Shown in pieces: positions 23,503 to 31,346 of a DNA stretch of 35,590 bases; position 1 is the stretch's first letter, and the number at the start of each line of letters is the position of its first letter. The notes below the pieces were generated by a model. That model was not told the origin of the DNA and ran no database searches. It worked only from the letters and a program-made list of their open reading frames with translations. Source of the stretch: Verrucomicrobiota bacterium (GTDB taxonomy: Bacteria > Verrucomicrobiota > Verrucomicrobiia > Opitutales > T3Sed10-336). Position numbers and translations under genes: made by a program. The stretch is taken from positions 1 to 35,590 of the forward strand of contig PXDC01000016.1 of NCBI GenBank assembly GCA_003565135.1. The letters are read 5' to 3'.

Positions 23503-23943
23503 ATGGATGTCTGGGAGACGGTACGGGTACTGCGACGGCAGGCGTGGGTGCGCCTGGCCATGGTGGCGGCGTGCGGCCTGCTGGTGTATTTGACGGGGCG
23601 CGATTCGGGGCGGGCGGCCGATTTTGCGTTTCTGCCCGGTTGGCTCGTCGATTGGGCCGATTCCCACGACCAGGCACCTCATTTCTTCGCGTTTTTCCTC
23701 GTCTGCCTGCCGGCCTTCGCTTTCCGGTTTCCGGAGCGCGACGTCCTCCGGATCGCCGGCGCCGAAACCGAACCGCGCTCCCGTTACCAGCTTTTTTCGG
23801 CATTTTTCTTCGCCTTCCTGGCCGTCCTCCTCGAGTTCGTCCAGCGCCTGATCCCCACCCGCTCCTTCAACCCGGACGATCTCGCCGCCAACCTGCTCGG
23901 CGTTACCGCCGCCTGGTGCGTGTGGAAAATAATCCATCGCTAA
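23503..23943 (+). CDS. VanZ-like membrane protein
   Basis: A 146-residue membrane protein. Hydrophobic segments lie near residues 17-32 (VRLAMVAACGLLVYLT), 58-76 (PHFFAFFLVCLPAFAFRF), 95-115 (LFSAFFFAFLAVLLEFVQRL) and 125-142. The terminal RSFNPDDLAANLLGVTAAW matches the VanZ-family pattern (D..aN..G...G). VanZ-like proteins often occur with exopolysaccharide or exosortase genes in this phylum, though their biochemical role is unclear. I use the ATG at 23503; the frame stays open upstream through the repeat element, but that stretch has repeat-derived composition and no membrane pattern. Confidence 0.8.
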   Translation: MDVWETVRVLRRQAWVRLAMVAACGLLVYLTGRDSGRAADFAFLPGWLVDWADSHDQAPHFFAFFLVCLPAFAFRFPERDVLRIAGAETEPRSRYQLFSAFFFAFLAVLLEFVQRLIPTRSFNPDDLAANLLGVTAAWCVWKIIHR

Positions 23944-24180
23944 CCCGTTCCCCGGCTGAGCCCCGGTTTACCCGGGCCCCGCCGGCCTGGCGCGGCGTGA
24001 CGGCAGGTACCGGCTGAAGCGGCGCATGACGTCCCGTTCGCACAAATCAGGGCAAATGCACAATTTACGGGTTTCCCCTATAGACCCCGAGCCATTCAGG
24101 GTATATAAAGAGTTTATCCATTCTGCTTTATCCCTCGTCCGGGAACAATCAACCCAACACCCAAACCGGAGACCCCAACC

Positions 24181-24453
24181 ATGAAATACATCCTCTCCTT
24201 CGGAGCCGCCCTCCTTATTCTGTTGGCCGCGGGCGCGGTCCAACAAACCGCCTTCAGTCAGCCCGGAAACGCGCCCGCCCCGGCGCCGGGATTCGCCCAG
24301 GGTAACGCCGTCGGTCCCCCCGACGCCTTCGCCCCGCCCCGCACCGACAACCCCCGGGCCAATGAACGCAGTCGTCCCGGCGGCCCCCGTGTCGGCGACG
24401 GCCAGCAAATGATCGTTATCCCCGGCCACGGCGTCGTCATCTCGCCCAGCTGA
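24181..24453 (+). CDS. Small secreted Pro/Gly/Ala-rich protein
   Basis: A 90-residue protein with a clear signal peptide (MKYILSFGAALLILLAAGAV, cleavage near Ala-Phe-Ser). The mature 60 residues are rich in Pro, Gly, Ala, Asn and Arg (GNAPAPAPGFAQGN, PPDAFAPPRTDNPRANERSR) and end in IVIPGHGVVISPS. I recognise no family. The codon positions keep the GC-rich third base expected here and the gene has its own 237-bp upstream gap, with an AT-rich stretch (TATATAAAG at about 24102-24110) that could be part of a promoter. It probably acts in the periplasm or is secreted. Confidence 0.65.
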   Translation: MKYILSFGAALLILLAAGAVQQTAFSQPGNAPAPAPGFAQGNAVGPPDAFAPPRTDNPRANERSRPGGPRVGDGQQMIVIPGHGVVISPS

Positions 24454-24834
24454 TCGGAACGAATCAGGATTTTGTCGCCGGCGATCGTCCGCGGAGGCGA
24501 CCGGGCTTAACCGTGAATCCAGACGCCGCTACCGCCCCCCGGGAACTCTCTTCTCCGGGCTGATTGGCATCAATCCTGTTTTGGGGATTGGTGATTCGTG
24601 ACTCGTTATTGTCAGCGCCCACGACGACCTGTCCGTGAGGACGGGGAACCCCGAGCGGTACGGGTAATTCGCGCGAAGCGCTTTCGGAGTGCGGTGCTTT
24701 GCACCAGCTATTCCCCGAACCGCAGCCAACCGGCGTTCCCACACTCACGGAGCGGCTTTCGTGGGAAATCAATCCCAGCCTCTAGTCCACGTCGAACAAA
24801 TCACCGATCAGCCTCCCCCAGTCGCACGGCCGCG
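24454..24834. other. Convergent gap holding element A copy 2
   Basis: This 381-bp gap lies between the convergent small secreted protein gene and the second PEP-CTERM gene. Element A copy 2 fills 24577-24812. I see no strong terminator hairpin with a T-run. Confidence 0.55.
24577..24812 (+). repeat. Dispersed element A, copy 2
   Basis: It starts with heptads GGGATTG, GTGATTC, GTGACTC (about 24583-24603). The core runs from CCTGTCCGTGAGG (24628) through CGAGCGGTACGGGTA, AAGCGCTT (24676-24683) and GTGCGGTGCTTTGCAC to ACTCACGGAGCGG (24743-24755). TCCGTGAG and CTCACGGA still pair. The right heptad tract is degenerate (AAATCACCGATCA). Confidence 0.65.
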
Positions 24835-25698
24835 CTACCGGCGGCGACGACGGAGCAGCACCACGGCACCGAGGACACTGGCGCCGAAGAGCAGCGCGTA
24901 TGTGGACGGTTCGGGAATCACGGTACCGCCCAAGTCCGGACCCACCAGACGGCCGAAGGCCACCGTGTTGGTATTGGTGGTATTGGCGTTACCCCAGGCA
25001 AAAAGCGCGAAGGTGACCTCGGTACCTGCCGCCATCTCCTGCAGATCCGAAAACGCGCTCAAGTCGAATGTCGGCATGGGATTGCCGGGATCCGTCGTAT
25101 TCCCACTCTGACCGGCAAGATCGGGAGGAAGCTCGAAAGCGCCCGGATCATTGGGATCGGGTACGCCGAACTTCATGTATTCTTCCGGATTGAACGAAGT
25201 ATCGGTGTTGGTGCCGGACGAACGCCCCCGATAGGTAAAGTCCACCACCGTGGTCCCGGCCGTGGCGAAGCCGTCGAGACTGTACTGAAGCTCGAAAAAC
25301 ATGGGGCCGTTAAGCGCCGAACGCCGCAGAGAAATGTCGAGGGTCGACAGGGACGCCGTGTAACCGGGAAGTACGGAAACGTTCAGGCCGATCCATTCAC
25401 CGTTGGCAATGGCGATATCCCTGCTCGGAAGCGGCGAATCGCCGCCGTCGCCCACATGCCAGTTATTGGCGCTGAAGCCGTTGGTGAGGTTGGTGTTGTC
25501 GACACCCGGCCCGCGCAAAAGGCCGTCGGAGGCCAACCCCTCGGCAATCGTCGTCGGCGCCCGCGTAGCCAAAGGCTCATTCGGAATCCCCGAAAGATCG
25601 AAATTCATAATCGATTGTCCGTGCACATGCGCACCGGTCGCCGCTACCAGCGCACCGAGGGCAAAAACCGAACCAAAGTTTTTCGAAACGGAAGTCAT
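24835..25698 (-). CDS. PEP-CTERM protein
   Basis: A 287-residue exported protein. I take ATG 25698 because the signal peptide starts there (MTSVSKNFGSVFALGALVAA, then TGAHVHGQS); the frame continues upstream only through an intergenic stretch that includes element B copy 2. The body is beta-rich, with SIMNFDLSGIPNEP, ISLRRSALNGPMFFELQYS, VVDFTYRG and EVTFALFAWGNANTTNTNTV, as in secreted proteins of the PEP-CTERM class that describe sepal-like or lectin-like folds without known activity. The last 28 residues are the sorting tail: VIPEPST, a hydrophobic helix, then RRRRR. It is predicted to be handled by an exosortase encoded elsewhere. It shows no close similarity to the protein at 2891 outside the tail. 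Confidence 0.85.
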   Translation of the reverse strand: MTSVSKNFGSVFALGALVAATGAHVHGQSIMNFDLSGIPNEPLATRAPTTIAEGLASDGLLRGPGVDNTNLTNGFSANNWHVGDGGDSPLPSRDIAIANGEWIGLNVSVLPGYTASLSTLDISLRRSALNGPMFFELQYSLDGFATAGTTVVDFTYRGRSSGTNTDTSFNPEEYMKFGVPDPNDPGAFELPPDLAGQSGNTTDPGNPMPTFDLSAFSDLQEMAAGTEVTFALFAWGNANTTNTNTVAFGRLVGPDLGGTVIPEPSTYALLFGASVLGAVVLLRRRRR

Positions 25699-26319
25699 GG
25701 AGGTGTGGAGTTTGAGATTTAGAAAAGCGTCACGTCCGGCATTAGAGGCGACGTATACCAAGAAAGAAAGCGGCAGGCACCGCAAATCCTGGATAGTTAT
25801 CCTGAATGAAAATTCATTCCTGTCAAGAAACTTCCGAGTATTATTATTCAACCCGGACCCCCAATACCCTGTCCTTATTATACTCCCCGTCGCCACGTTT
25901 TCGGATTTCTCCGTAGCGAGGGGGTTTATCCACCGATTCTCCGGGTCCCCGGATCTCCCGGGATAAACCCGGTCGCCACAAAAACGGGAGTGCCGCTGTT
26001 TGCGAAAAACTCGATGACGGCAAGTATATATGAGTGCGTGGTGGGTGCCTGGCAACTCATCCCAACTTCCGCTGCCTGCCCAACCCATCACGAGGAGTCA
26101 CCCATCACCGATCCAGGCAGGCTGCCGCCCGTTACCTCCAACTTCGGAAGCAACCGCGGAACATCGGATCCGTTTTCCACGTTTCCTCGTCCCTGACCCT
26201 CCCCGATCCGGACTTGCTTTCCGGGGACTTCTCCAGCAGATTGGGGGCACGAATCGGTGTTTTCACTTGCCGGTGTCATCGGAGATCCGAGGCGGCGGCG
26301 CGAGCGAAGGAACTAAAAA
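25699..26319. other. Divergent gap holding element B copy 2 and heptads
   Basis: This 621-bp gap separates the PEP-CTERM gene (minus strand) from the unknown gene at 26320 (plus strand). Positions 25800-25880 are AT-richer and may hold the PEP-CTERM promoter. Element B copy 2 is at 25878-26030. Short heptad-like units occur at 26084-26115 (CCCATCA twice), with a small inverted pair GCCTGCC/GGCAGGC around them. Confidence 0.55.
25878..26030. repeat. Dispersed element B, copy 2
   Basis: A 153-bp copy of the element at 1127-1280. Its ends are TTATACTCC and AAGTATATA, again an inverted pair but with different bases from copy 1. The inner imperfect hairpin is GTAGCGAGGGGGTTTATC facing GGATAAACCCGGTCGCCAC. 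Confidence 0.8.
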
Positions 26320-26661
26320 ATGGTACTGAAAGAGGGAGAAAAAATTCACGTCATTGTGCGGCGGTTCTTTGAACGGGACGTGCGTCGTCATTTCATCGGC
26401 GAAGTCGAGGGTGTCTCCGAATCGGTCGCGCGGGTGCGCGGGTACACCTTTCTCATGGACAAGGGTACCAACCAGTACGTTCGCCGCAGCGAACGCACCC
26501 GGTTAATATCGCTGGTGGACGCGGGCAACGCCATTACCGTTCTGCCCGACAAGAGCAGTATCGAGGATGCCCGGTACGTCTACTCCGAAACGGAGGGAAT
26601 GGTCATTACCGACGGCAGCAACTTCCAGCTCGAGATCAACGAAATCGGTTTCCGGGCGTAG
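26320..26661 (+). CDS. Conserved-looking small protein, function unknown
   Basis: A 113-residue soluble protein without signal peptide or membrane helix. The sequence alternates short beta strands and charged turns (KIHVIVRRFFERDVRRHFIG, ESVARVRGYTFLMDKGTNQY, RTRLISLVDAGNAITVLPD, MVITDGSNFQLEINEIGF), which would suit a small beta-barrel, possibly nucleic-acid or ligand binding; that is a guess. AAGGA eight bases before the ATG (26307-26311) is a good ribosome-binding site, which supports the start. It lies alone on the plus strand between a PEP-CTERM gene and the exopolysaccharide operon. I do not recognise the family. Confidence 0.7.
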   Translation: MVLKEGEKIHVIVRRFFERDVRRHFIGEVEGVSESVARVRGYTFLMDKGTNQYVRRSERTRLISLVDAGNAITVLPDKSSIEDARYVYSETEGMVITDGSNFQLEINEIGFRA

Positions 26662-26890
26662 GGAGGCGTTGGGGATGGGTGATCGGTAGATTCGTTCCGC
26701 ACACAGTCAGCACCGACAACGGAAAACCTTCCGCTCTGTCGATTTTGGCAAAATCATTTTTTGGAGGTAGTGACGGATCTCCCGGAATAAACCCGGTCGC
26801 TACAGTGTTAGGTTAGGTACTTGTTCGTTACCGACAACCGACAACCTCCCCGCCCCACCGAATAACCCATCACGAGTCACCCATTTCCCC
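26662..26890. repeat. Heptad tracts in inverted order with an element B fragment
   Basis: Left: GGGATGGGTGATCGG then CACCGACAACGG (26672-26722). Middle: a fragment of element B's right inner arm, CGGATCTCCCGGAATAAACC and what follows (26774-26805). Right: TTACCGACAACCGACAACC and CCATCACGAGTCACCCAT (26828-26885). It occupies the convergent gap before the Wzc-like gene. Confidence 0.6.
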
Positions 26891-26920
26891 GGGGAGACGT
26901 GATTCGGGGGGGGGGCCGCG

Positions 26921-29116
26921 TTAGGCGACTTTGTCGTCCTGGTAGTATTTTTTGTAGCGGGAGTGGCCGTAGTAGCCGTAGCCGTGGTAGTAGTAGGCGC
27001 CGCGTTTACGGTTGGGCATGCCGTTGAGAACCATGCCGGCGATTTCGGCGTCGGTCTGGTGGAAGCGTTCGAGGATGCGTTTGATCTGTTGGCGGGGGAT
27101 CTTGTTGAACCAGCAGACGTAGAGGAGTTCGTCGACGTGTTTGGACAGGGAGAGGCTGTCGGGGAATAGGCCGGCGGGGCTGGTGTCGAGAATGAGAAGA
27201 TCGTAATGTTTGCGCAGGCCCTTGATAAGGCGGGCGAAGGTTTCGTCATCGAAGAACTCCGTCGGTTTCTTGCTCCGGCCGCCGGTGCGGAGGAGGTCGA
27301 GATTTTCCTCCACCTTGATAATACCCAGGCGGGAATCGGAGGCGGGATCGGCGGGAACCTCCGCCCCGGTTTCCTCCAGCCAGGTGAGGAGGCCGCGATC
27401 GTTTTTGGTGTCGTGGAGCCGGTGGAGGGTGGGACGGCGGAGATCGCAGTCGATGAGCAGCGTTTTTTTGCCGTGTCCGGCAAAGGCGTGGGCCAGGTTG
27501 GTGGCGACGAGGGATTTCCCTTCCTCCGGGAGGGTGCTCGTCACCAGGAGCGCCTTGGGCAGCTCCACTCTGGAACTGAGCTCCATCTGGCTGTAGGCGG
27601 AGCGAAAGGCTTCGGCGGCGTTTTCGTCCTTTTCGTTCGTCACCACGGCGGCGCGGTGCTTTTCGTCGACCTTGCGGAAGAGCGGCACCTCCCCGACGAG
27701 GGGGATGTCGATAAAAGACTCGAGGTCGGACCAGCTCTTGACCCGGCTGTCGATGGCGTCGATGCCGACGGGCACCCCGACAAAGAGAAAACCACCGAGA
27801 AACAGGACCATGAGGGCGGTGCGCCGCAGGCTGGGTTCGACCGGGTACTCCGGCACCACGGCGGAATCGGCCACGCGGATATTGGTGTTTTCGAGCTGGC
27901 TGGCGATGCTGGTTTCGTTGAGCCGTTCGAGGATCTGATCGTAGGTGCGGCGGGTGGACTCGAGGTTGCGGCGCAGGACGTTGTGCTCCCCGGCGATCCG
28001 GTCCATGCGGAGGGATTCGGCCTCGGCCTCGGCCAGGTTCTGCTGGAGGCGGCGTTCCTGTTCGCGGGCGTTCTCCAGGCGGTTGCGAAACTCGGCCACG
28101 GCCCGCTCGATATTGCGATCAAGACGCACGTCGACCTGTTCGAGGGACCGCTCGTTCTCGATCATGCGGGGGTGGCGTTCGAGGAATTCCTCCGAGAGGA
28201 CGGAGCGCTTGGCCTCCAGTTCCTCCCGCTGCTTGAGGAGGTCCATAATGGGACCAAACCCGACAATCTCCTCGATTTCGACGAGGTCCCGGCTGTTCTC
28301 CCGGTGCCGCTCGATATCGTCGAAAACGGTCTCGAGCTCGACCCGGCGAATGCGGGCCTGGGTGTGGGCGGCGCTCAACTGGCTGACGCGCTCGGCCACG
28401 TTGTTCTGGTTTTCGGCCATGGACACCAGGTTGTGCTCCTCGCGGTAGTCCTGGAGAGCGCGCTCCATGTCCTCGACTTCGGCCCGGATCTCGTCAGCCT
28501 GGCGGTTGAGAAAGATGATCGCCTGGTTATTGCTCGCGCTGCTGCGCTCGAGCAGGTACTGAATATATTCCCCGGCGTACTTGTCGGCGATGAGAGCGGC
28601 GACCTCGGGGTCGCGGTGCCGCGCGCTGATGCTCAGGAGGTAGGTGTCGGAGCCCCGGCGCGAGACCTCCACGTTATTCTCGAGGATGCGGGCGAGCGAG
28701 GGCGGCGGGTCGTCGGGATCGGCGTTTTCCACGAACGGCGCCAGGATCCTCGTCCGTTCCCGGTCGTCGAACATGGTCGCCACCCGTTCGCGGAAACTCG
28801 ATGTGCGCAACTGCTCGACGTGGGTGTGCAAAAAGGTGTCGGCGCGCCCCTGGATGCTGGTGTCCACCACCTCGTCGATGTCGAGCACGCGCTCCTTGAA
28901 CGGTTCGATGAGGAGCGCCGAGGCCGACTCGTACACGGGCGGCCGGCTGAGAAAGTAGTAGCCCACGAGGGCGGCCGCGGTGATCGATACCGCCAGGGCC
29001 AGCATCCAGCGTTCGCGGATGACCTTGACGTAATGCCCCAGGTCGATGAGTTCGAGGTCGTTCCAGGCGTTGGCCCGGGATGAGGATGGTGTTGGGTTCG
29101 GTGAGTCCTTCTTCAT
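26921..29116 (-). CDS. Wzc-like polysaccharide co-polymerase with BY-kinase domain
   Basis: A 731-residue inner-membrane protein that controls polymer length and export. Wzz domain: a first membrane helix at about 38-56 (MLALAVSITAAALVGYYFL), long coiled coil about 200-400, second helix about 432-452. Cytoplasmic BY-kinase: Walker A about 526-536 (TSTLPEEGKSL), Walker A' 552-557 (LLIDCD), Walker B about 640-647 (LLILDTSP). The tail (706-727) is a tyrosine cluster with nine Tyr in about 20 residues, the usual autophosphorylation region. Family length is about 700-750, so it is complete. It lies 60 bp after the Wza-like gene, in the order barrel, exporter, kinase. Confidence 0.93.
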   Translation of the reverse strand: MKKDSPNPTPSSSRANAWNDLELIDLGHYVKVIRERWMLALAVSITAAALVGYYFLSRPPVYESASALLIEPFKERVLDIDEVVDTSIQGRADTFLHTHVEQLRTSSFRERVATMFDDRERTRILAPFVENADPDDPPPSLARILENNVEVSRRGSDTYLLSISARHRDPEVAALIADKYAGEYIQYLLERSSASNNQAIIFLNRQADEIRAEVEDMERALQDYREEHNLVSMAENQNNVAERVSQLSAAHTQARIRRVELETVFDDIERHRENSRDLVEIEEIVGFGPIMDLLKQREELEAKRSVLSEEFLERHPRMIENERSLEQVDVRLDRNIERAVAEFRNRLENAREQERRLQQNLAEAEAESLRMDRIAGEHNVLRRNLESTRRTYDQILERLNETSIASQLENTNIRVADSAVVPEYPVEPSLRRTALMVLFLGGFLFVGVPVGIDAIDSRVKSWSDLESFIDIPLVGEVPLFRKVDEKHRAAVVTNEKDENAAEAFRSAYSQMELSSRVELPKALLVTSTLPEEGKSLVATNLAHAFAGHGKKTLLIDCDLRRPTLHRLHDTKNDRGLLTWLEETGAEVPADPASDSRLGIIKVEENLDLLRTGGRSKKPTEFFDDETFARLIKGLRKHYDLLILDTSPAGLFPDSLSLSKHVDELLYVCWFNKIPRQQIKRILERFHQTDAEIAGMVLNGMPNRKRGAYYYHGYGYYGHSRYKKYYQDDKVA

Positions 29117-29176
29117 GCGTTGTGGAAGCTGCCGGATCGAAAAGGATCGCGCGGTTTCAGCGGTCGGGGGGGTAAA

Positions 29177-29920
29177 TCAGAACAGGCGCTCGGGCACAAA
29201 GACGGAATCGCCCGGGTAGACGTAGACGCGGGACCGGTCATCACGGTCGCGCCCCTGCATCATCTCCTGGACATCGACGATTACGGTCTCTTCCCGGCCC
29301 TCCTCGTTGATCCGGATCAAACGCACGCGGTCGGCGCGGGCCACGCGGGTAAACCCGCCGGCCTTGGAAATAAGATCGACGATGTCGAGGCGGTTTTCCT
29401 CAATGGGAAACTCGATACGCCCGGGGGCTTCGACGTTGCCCAGGACTGAGACAAACCGCGGCGCGTATTCCTCCACCGTAATGGTCACCTCCGGATTGCG
29501 CAGGTAGCGCTCCTCCCGGTAGCGCTCCTCGATGCGCGCCTCGGCGTCGCGGATGGACATGCCGGCGACGTTGACCGTACCGATGAGCGACATCCGGATG
29601 CGGCCGCTGCCGTCCAGTCGCTGGGTAGTGGAGAGGTCCTCGTGTCCGTAAACCTCGACCCGCACGTAATCGCGCGGCACCAGGAAGTAGGACTCGCCGG
29701 CGTCCTCGGGCGGGACCGCGGGGGCCGGCGCGCGAGCGGCGACCTGTTCAATGGCCGCCGCGAGGGCCGCCCGTTCTTCCGCGTCGTTGCCGTTGCCGTT
29801 GCCGGACCCGGTGCCGGCATCGGACCCGGATTCGCCGCCGCCGTGCAGGCAGGCGGTGGTGAAAAACAGGAACAAGGTGTAGAGGCCCATCATGGGGCCG
29901 ATTCTTCGGAATTGAGTCAT
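29177..29920 (-). CDS. Wza-like polysaccharide export protein
   Basis: A 247-residue exporter. MTQFRRIGPMMGLYTLFLFF then TTAC forms a lipoprotein-type signal; the -3 Thr is not ideal, so lipidation is probable rather than certain. A Gly/Ser/Asn linker (SGSDAGTGSGNGNGND) follows. The Poly_export domain is about 90-165 (YFLVPRDYVRVEVYGHEDLS, LDGSGRIRMSLIGTVNVAG), then an SLBB domain (VSVLGNVEAPGRIEFP, DIVDLISKAGGFTRVA). The protein ends VYVYPGDSVFVPERLF. It forms the outer-membrane end of an exopolysaccharide channel and would partner with the Wzc-like protein downstream. I use ATG 29920; the in-frame ATG at 29938 adds six residues. Confidence 0.9.
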   Translation of the reverse strand: MTQFRRIGPMMGLYTLFLFFTTACLHGGGESGSDAGTGSGNGNGNDAEERAALAAAIEQVAARAPAPAVPPEDAGESYFLVPRDYVRVEVYGHEDLSTTQRLDGSGRIRMSLIGTVNVAGMSIRDAEARIEERYREERYLRNPEVTITVEEYAPRFVSVLGNVEAPGRIEFPIEENRLDIVDLISKAGGFTRVARADRVRLIRINEEGREETVIVDVQEMMQGRDRDDRSRVYVYPGDSVFVPERLF

Positions 29921-30020
29921 ACTGAAAAAAACGGCCAACGTTAACCCCGGACTTTCGCCCGCGTCAATTGTGTTTGCGAATAAGAACGAGGCGAAAAGCG
30001 AAAAACAGCCGGAAAGGGGG

Positions 30021-30182
30021 CGGATGGTGGTTGGTGACTCGTTATGGGGGATTGGTGATTCGTGATTCCTTCGGAAACCAAGCCAAAATCGTCCCCTGCC
30101 CCCTGCCTCCTGTCCCCTGTCCCCTGCCCCCTGCCCCCTGCCTCCTGTCTCCTGTCCCCTGCCTCCTGCCTCCTGCCTCCTA
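30021..30182. repeat. Heptad repeats, including thirteen CYCCTGY units
   Basis: 30021-30077 steps as GGTTGGT, GACTCGT, TATGGGG, GATTGGT, GATTCGT, GATTCCT. 30095-30182 is a run of about thirteen 7-bp units of form CYCCTGY; the last unit, CTCCTAG, contains the stop codon (TAG on the minus strand) of the barrel-protein gene. The tracts lie within a likely operon. Confidence 0.85.
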
Positions 30183-31346
30183 GAACCGCACGCGGGTGGA
30201 GAGGTCCACGATGTGACGGCTGTGAGTGAAGAAGGCTTCGCTTGATTCGCGGCGGATAAAACGGTAGGCGAAGGCGGCGGAGGCGCGTTCGGTCAGGCTG
30301 TAGCGGACCCCGCCCTCGGCGCCGTAGCGATGATCGGTACGACCGGAGCGGTTGGCATCGGCGGAGAACCGGTCGTGGGTGTAGCTGAGCGCGGCGTCGA
30401 GGCGCACCGGGTCGGTCAGGCGGTGGGTGGCCTCGAGGTAGATGATGGTGGCGTCGACATTGCGCTCGTCGGCGCTGGTGCGGAAATCGCGTCCGGCGCC
30501 CAGGGTCAGGGAGGACTGCGCGGTGGCCTCCCAGGTGGCGTCGACGTCGAAGCTGATCTGGTCCCGACTGTCCCGCTCGCTGTCGTCAAAATCGCGGTAC
30601 TGGTAACCGGTCCGGACCGATCCGGTGACCTTGGGCAGGAGATCGCCGGCGGCACCGACCGAGATCCGGTGATCGCGGTTCGAGGCAAACCGCCATTGAT
30701 CGGCCGCCCGTTGGGTTTCGGTGCGCCGGAAGCGGTAACCGGAGAAAAATTCCAATTTCTCGGAATAGACCCAGATGCCGTCGGCCGAAGCGGCGTAGAT
30801 GTCCTGATCACTCAGGCGGTCGCCCCGGTGACGCAGACGCTCGGCCCCGAGGGCGCTCCGCAGGGCGGTTTTTTCGGTCAGGCGGTACCGGAGCCCGTAG
30901 TCGCCGCCGTAACGCGTGGTTTCGGCCACGTCGCCGACGTCCTCGATAGGGGCGGTGCGCTCGCGGTAATAGAGGTCCAGACGGTGTTCGGAGCGGGCGC
31001 GGCCGGGAGTGACCGGATAGGACAACCCGACCTCGGCATAGAAATCCTCGGAGTTCAATCGGGAAACGTCGAGGTAACGCTGCCACACCACCCCGGTTCG
31101 CGCCTCCAGGTGGACGGCCCCGGCATCACGCACAAACTCCAGCTGCGGCGTCACGGCCACGGAAACGTCTTCGATCCGATCCCGGTTGGAAAAGACGTTG
31201 GAGTCGTAGGTGGTCCGCACCTCCCCGCCGACAAAAAGTTCGCCGTTGGCCACCGGCACGAGCCCCCGGCCCGTCGCCGGTGCGAGCAGCATAGTCGCGG
31301 TGATGAGGATTCCCGCGAGCTGCCGCCGGGCGGCTCGCCTGGTCAT
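30180..31346 (-). CDS. Outer-membrane beta-barrel protein of the exopolysaccharide cluster
   Basis: A 388-residue outer-membrane protein. The signal peptide is residues 1-26 (RRQLAGILITATMLLAPATG). The remainder alternates aromatic-ended strands with charged turns: VGGEVRTTYDSNVF, AVHLEARTGVVWQRYL, FYAEVGLSYPV, HRLDLYYRERT, LEFFSGYRFRR, SVRTGYQYRDF, LDAALSYTHDRF. It ends in VDLSTRVRF with a terminal Phe, the standard BAM signal. Similar barrels accompany Wza/Wzc in Verrucomicrobial and PEP-CTERM exopolysaccharide loci. The start is the ATG at 31346 (MTRRAARRQ), where the signal peptide begins; the open frame reaches 31478. A 259-bp gap full of heptads separates it from the Wza-like gene. Confidence 0.85.
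   Translation of the reverse strand: MTRRAARRQLAGILITATMLLAPATGRGLVPVANGELFVGGEVRTTYDSNVFSNRDRIEDVSVAVTPQLEFVRDAGAVHLEARTGVVWQRYLDVSRLNSEDFYAEVGLSYPVTPGRARSEHRLDLYYRERTAPIEDVGDVAETTRYGGDYGLRYRLTEKTALRSALGAERLRHRGDRLSDQDIYAASADGIWVYSEKLEFFSGYRFRRTETQRAADQWRFASNRDHRISVGAAGDLLPKVTGSVRTGYQYRDFDDSERDSRDQISFDVDATWEATAQSSLTLGAGRDFRTSADERNVDATIIYLEATHRLTDPVRLDAALSYTHDRFSADANRSGRTDHRYGAEGGVRYSLTERASAAFAYRFIRRESSEAFFTHSRHIVDLSTRVRF

Noticed and set aside
25699-26091. N-terminal extension of the PEP-CTERM gene
   Set aside because: The extension runs through element B copy 2 and other gap sequence, while a normal signal peptide begins at ATG 25698.
30095-30182. CRISPR array
   Set aside because: The repeat is a contiguous 7-bp unit without spacers and no cas gene is present.
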